Shown piece by piece: positions 61,294 through 64,000 of a stretch of 64,000 nucleotides of DNA. Source of the DNA: Streptomyces sp. NBC_01429 (lineage in GTDB: Bacteria > Actinomycetota > Actinomycetes > Streptomycetales > Streptomycetaceae); NCBI RefSeq assembly GCF_036231945.1, contig NZ_CP109599.1, positions 3,070,501 through 3,134,500 of the forward strand, in the 5' to 3' direction. Made by a program: the position numbers and the translations under genes. The notes under the pieces were generated by a model. That model searched no databases. It saw only the letters and a program-made list of their open reading frames with translations, and had not been told where the DNA came from. Position 1 is the stretch's first letter, and each line of letters opens with the position of its first letter.

Positions 61294-62376
61294 TCAGACG
61301 GTCCCGGCGGGGACCTGGCCGGCCTCCTGGGCGCCGCGCCTGCGGCGCACCACCCAGAAGATCCCGCTGCCGACGGCGACGGTGGCGCCGACGCCGATCA
61401 CCCCCGCGAGGCCGCCGGAGATCCGGCCGTCGGCGATGTCCTTGACGCCGTAGCCGGCCAGCGGGGAGTCGTCGGTGTGGTGCGGCTCGGTCTTCTTGTC
61501 GATGCCCTGGTCGGCGGCGACCTTCTCCAGGCCGTCTGGGCTGGACGACGCGTAGAAGGAGACGAACCCGGCCAGGACGAGCGCGGTGACCAGGCCGGTG
61601 GCCCAGAACGCGCGGGTGGAGCGCGCGGCCACCGGGCCCGCCGCCACCGGGGCGGCGGGCACAGGCACGGCCGCGGGCTCCGGCGCCGCGTCGACCAGCT
61701 CCCCGCCCACCCGCAGCTTGAGCGGCGCGGTCAGCCCCCGCGCCCCGTACACCAGGTCGGGGCGTACGGCGAGGACGGCGCCGACGGTCAGCGCCGTGAT
61801 CACGGCCTCGCCAATGCCGATCAGCACATGGACGCCGACCATCGCGGTCAGCACCTTGCCGATCGGGATGTCCGTGGTCCCGCCGAGCGCGTACATCGCG
61901 GTGAAGGCGAGCGCGGCGGCCGGTACGGAGACCAGCGCGGCGACGAAGGACGCGGCGGTGACCGAGCGGCGGGTGCGGGGCAGGACCTTGACCAGGCCCC
62001 GGAAGAGCGCGTACGCGACGACGGTGGTCACCACGGCCATGTCGGTGATGTTCACACCGAGCGCGGTGAGCCCACCGTCCGCGAAGAGGATGCCCTGCAT
62101 GAGCAGGACGACCGAGATACAGAGGACGCCGGTGTACGGGCCGACGAGTATCGCCGCGAGCGCCCCGCCCAGCAGATGCCCGCTCGTCCCGGCGGCCACC
62201 GGGAAGTTCAGCATCTGTACGGCGAAGACGAAGGCGGCGACGAGTCCGGCGAGGGGCGCGGTGCGCTCGTCCAGCTCGCGGCGGGCGCCGCGCAGGCTGA
62301 CGGCGACGGCGCCCGCCGCGACGGCGCCGGTGGCGACCGAGACGGGGACGTTGATGAATCCGTCGGGCACATGCAT
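61294..62376 (-). CDS. cbiM: Fused metal-binding S-component CbiM-CbiN
   Basis: Membrane protein of 360 residues. The N-terminus MHVPDGFINVPVS provides the His and amino group that bind Co(II) or Ni(II) in CbiM/NikM. Seven membrane segments follow (about 5-215). A hydrophilic Pro/Ala linker leads to a CbiN-like part with two helices (TGLVTALVLAGFVSFYASSS and GVIGVGATVAVGSGIFWVV), so M and N are fused. No cobalamin genes or cobalamin riboswitch lie nearby. The Nur-like operator upstream argues for nickel as substrate. The ATG at 62376 has GGAG 8 bases upstream. Confidence 0.88.
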   Translation of the reverse strand: MHVPDGFINVPVSVATGAVAAGAVAVSLRGARRELDERTAPLAGLVAAFVFAVQMLNFPVAAGTSGHLLGGALAAILVGPYTGVLCISVVLLMQGILFADGGLTALGVNITDMAVVTTVVAYALFRGLVKVLPRTRRSVTAASFVAALVSVPAAALAFTAMYALGGTTDIPIGKVLTAMVGVHVLIGIGEAVITALTVGAVLAVRPDLVYGARGLTAPLKLRVGGELVDAAPEPAAVPVPAAPVAAGPVAARSTRAFWATGLVTALVLAGFVSFYASSSPDGLEKVAADQGIDKKTEPHHTDDSPLAGYGVKDIADGRISGGLAGVIGVGATVAVGSGIFWVVRRRRGAQEAGQVPAGTV

Positions 62377-62446
62377 GTCGGGGCTCCGCTCCCTGTTGCC
62401 GCGAGGACGGTGGTGCCGCGAGGACCGTGCGGCGGTGAACCGTCCG

Positions 62447-62480
62447 ATAATAGAGCCCTCTTGCGAACACTTCGCAAGAG
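62447..62480 (-). promoter_or_regulatory. Nur-like operator and promoter of the metal transporter
   Basis: A perfect 10-bp inverted repeat CTCTTGCGAA (62458-62467) / TTCGCAAGAG (62471-62480) separated by CAC. Its core reads TTGCGA-N5-TCGCAA, close to the Nur box TTGCAA-N5-TTGCAA known from S. coelicolor. On the minus strand TATTAT (62447-62452) is placed as a -10 box, so the operator covers the -35 region and would allow repression by nickel-loaded Nur. Confidence 0.72.
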
Positions 62481-62606
62481 CGAGTGACATGCGAGTGGAC
62501 CGGTTGCGGTTCCGCACAAGATTCCGTACGAATTGACAGAGTTTGTAGGATTAAGTCCTAAATGCTCGATAAACCGAGATAGACCGATACGCCGAGGAGC
62601 GATTCG

Positions 62607-63026
62607 ATGTCACCCGTCGTCGAACAGCCCGCCAAGGCCCGCCTCATCACCGACGCCCCCCACCCCAGGACCGTCTCCGTGACTCTCCGCTACGACGGCG
62701 CGGATCCGCTGGCCATGCGTATCGTGTTCCCGCCCGAGGTCTCCCTGGACCGCGAGCGCGGCGAAGTGGTCTGGGCCTTCGCCCGCGACCTCCTCGAATC
62801 CGGCCTGCGGCTGCCCTCGGGCAACGGCGACGTCCAGGTGTGGCCCTGCGGCCGGGCACAGACCGTGATGGAGTTCCACTCGCCCGACGGGGTCGCGGTG
62901 GTGCAGTTCGACTCGGCGCCGCTGCGCCGGTTCCTGAGGAACTCGTACGCGCTGGTCCCGGCCGGCGAGGAGCGGCAGGACATCGAGGTGGAGAACGAGC
63001 TGAGCAAGCTGCTGCACCGAAGCTGA
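62607..63026 (+). CDS. SsgA-like sporulation/cell-division regulator
   Basis: SALP-family protein of 139 residues, unique to morphologically complex actinobacteria. LRYDGADPLAMRIVFPPEV, WAFARDLLESGL and GDVQVWPCGR are the family blocks. SALPs guide septum and spore-wall formation (SsgA/SsgB recruit FtsZ; others act in spore separation). Its place next to the ECF operon and PBP/pmt region matches the ssgE locus of S. coelicolor, but paralogue assignment by sequence is uncertain. The AGGAG site lies 9 bases before the ATG. Divergent from cbiM. Confidence 0.87.
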   Translation: MSPVVEQPAKARLITDAPHPRTVSVTLRYDGADPLAMRIVFPPEVSLDRERGEVVWAFARDLLESGLRLPSGNGDVQVWPCGRAQTVMEFHSPDGVAVVQFDSAPLRRFLRNSYALVPAGEERQDIEVENELSKLLHRS

Positions 63027-63130
63027 GCCAGCGCCCCCGCCCGCGCCCCCGCCCGCGCCCCGCCCGGCCGTGCGCGAACGGACAGCTCCCGGCTGGAAGC
63101 ACCCGGAGCGGCAGCCCCCGGACAGGACAG

Positions 63131-63172
63131 CGGCCCGGTCCACACCCCCCACCGAGGTGTGCGACCGGGCCG
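63131..63172. terminator. Bidirectional terminator
   Basis: Two nested stems: CGGCCCGGTC / GACCGGGCCG outside and CACACC / GGTGTG inside, with a single bulged C. It sits between the convergent ssg-like and MMPL genes. The rest of 63027-63262 is GC-rich DNA without a gene. Confidence 0.75.
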
Positions 63173-63262
63173 CGTGTTCCGCTCCGGCTCCCGTCCCCAC
63201 GGCGCCGGTGCGTGTCCGGGGCCGTGCACCGCTCTGGCGGCGGCCCCGGAGCTATCGGTGGA

Positions 63263-64000
63263 TCAGGCGCGCACCAGCTCGCGGGCGGCACCCGGGCCGC
63301 CGTCGGGGCCGTCCCCGGCGCCGGAGGAGCCGGCCAGCGTCTTCTGGAGCGCCTCGCCCTCCACGTCCACGTTGGGCAGCAGCCGGTCCAGCCAGCGCGG
63401 CAGCCACCAGGCCCGCTTCCCGAGCAGCGCGAGCACGGCGGGCACGATGGCCATCCGGACCACGAAGGCGTCGAAGAAGACGGCGATGGCGAGCCCGAAG
63501 CCGATCATCTTGATCATCGACTCGCTGGAGCCGATGAAGCCCGCGAAGACGGCGATCATGATGACGGCGGCGGCGACGACCACCCGGGCGCCGTGCCGGA
63601 AGCCGGTGACGACCGCCTCGCCCGGCTGCTCGCCGTGGACGTACGCCTCACGCATCCGAGTGACGAGGAAGACCTCGTAGTCCATGGCGAGACCGAAGAC
63701 CACGCCCACCATGAAGATCGGCATCATCGACATGATCGGACCGGTCTGCTCGACCCCGAACAGGCCCCCGAGCCAGCCCCACTGGAAGACCGCGACGACC
63801 GCGCCGAGCGCGGCGACCACGGAGAGCAGGAAGCCGAGCGCTGCCTTGAGGGGCACCAGCACCGAGCGGAAGACGAGCATCAGCAGCAGGAACGCGAGGC
63901 CGACGACGAGCGCGAGGTACGGGATGAGCGCGTCGTTCATCTTCTGCGAGAAGTCGATGTTCATCGCGGTGGCGCCGGTGACCAGGACTTCGGCCCCGTC
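63263..64000 (-). CDS. MMPL-family (RND) transporter, 5' part outside window
   Basis: C-terminal 245 residues of an MMPL transporter; the frame is open through base 64000 (GAEVLVTGATAMNIDFSQKM), so the start lies outside. At least five membrane helices are visible. The RND proton-relay region is VGVVFGLAMDYEVFLVTRMR with the Asp-Tyr pair, followed by GFGLAIAVFFDAFVVRMAIV. The tail is a Gly/Ala-rich cytoplasmic end. MMPL proteins export lipids or other amphiphiles. Substrate unknown. Confidence 0.92.
   Translation of the reverse strand, partial: DGAEVLVTGATAMNIDFSQKMNDALIPYLALVVGLAFLLLMLVFRSVLVPLKAALGFLLSVVAALGAVVAVFQWGWLGGLFGVEQTGPIMSMMPIFMVGVVFGLAMDYEVFLVTRMREAYVHGEQPGEAVVTGFRHGARVVVAAAVIMIAVFAGFIGSSESMIKMIGFGLAIAVFFDAFVVRMAIVPAVLALLGKRAWWLPRWLDRLLPNVDVEGEALQKTLAGSSGAGDGPDGGPGAARELVRA

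Noticed and set aside
62377..62606. Cobalamin riboswitch upstream of cbiM.
   Set aside because: The leader is too short and lacks the conserved B12-box-like sequence; a dyad operator overlaps the promoter instead.

Overview
The window is very GC-rich, actinobacterial DNA. Gene content and order (pth-rplY-prs-glmU-tRNA-Gln, a gal operon, ispE-rsmA, tatD, rsmI, a protein mannosyltransferase, an SsgA-like sporulation protein) point to a Streptomyces chromosome, core region. GTG starts, GTGA/ATGA stop-start overlaps and TTA codons confined to accessory genes fit this. Species cannot be fixed from the sequence alone.

Layout. 1-5 kb: translation and precursor-supply genes (pth, rplY, prs, glmU), tRNA-Gln, and an HTH/homing-endonuclease-like protein beside the tRNA. 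5-13 kb: an orphan histidine kinase, a polymorphic-toxin-like locus (YwqJ-type deaminase and SUKH-3 facing SMI1/KNR4 and a long SUKH-4 protein), and a coiled-coil protein. 13-16.7 kb: a MacB/FtsX-type ABC exporter pair. 16.8-26.5 kb: an accessory island with a decayed Uma2 endonuclease, a FxLD-type lanthipeptide operon (precursor, LanB, LanC, methyltransferase) and a divergent DUF6879/XRE regulatory set containing two genes interrupted by in-frame TAA. 26.7-28.2 kb: tam/tamR with a perfect palindromic operator. 28.3-33.5 kb: galT-galE-galK flanked by two orphan response regulators. 33.8-37.5 kb: two paralogous membrane-anchored beta-propeller proteins. 37.7-43.2 kb: an ABC-F ATPase and a small unassigned biosynthetic group (GSA-aminomutase-like enzyme, SDR, PhyH dioxygenase, DUF6309). 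43.4-52.6 kb: ispE-rsmA, tatD, rsmI, pmt, a class B PBP, an EamA transporter. 52.6-59.7 kb: secreted DUF1259 protein, SDR plus beta-lactamase-fold hydrolase, zinc carboxypeptidase, a frameshifted anti-sigma-type ATPase gene, a secreted protein. 59.7-64 kb: an ECF metal transporter with a Nur-like operator, an SsgA-like regulator, and the end of an MMPL transporter.

The most notable system is the FxLD lanthipeptide operon (17.1-23.9 kb). A 52-residue precursor carries a VDLD variant of the leader box and a core with two Cys, two Ser and two Thr. It is followed by a full-length LanB, a LanC with all metal ligands, and a protein joining a second SpaB_C-like elimination domain to an isoaspartyl-type O-methyltransferase. 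LanB needs two TTA codons, so bldA control is expected. No dedicated transporter or leader protease is visible beside it.
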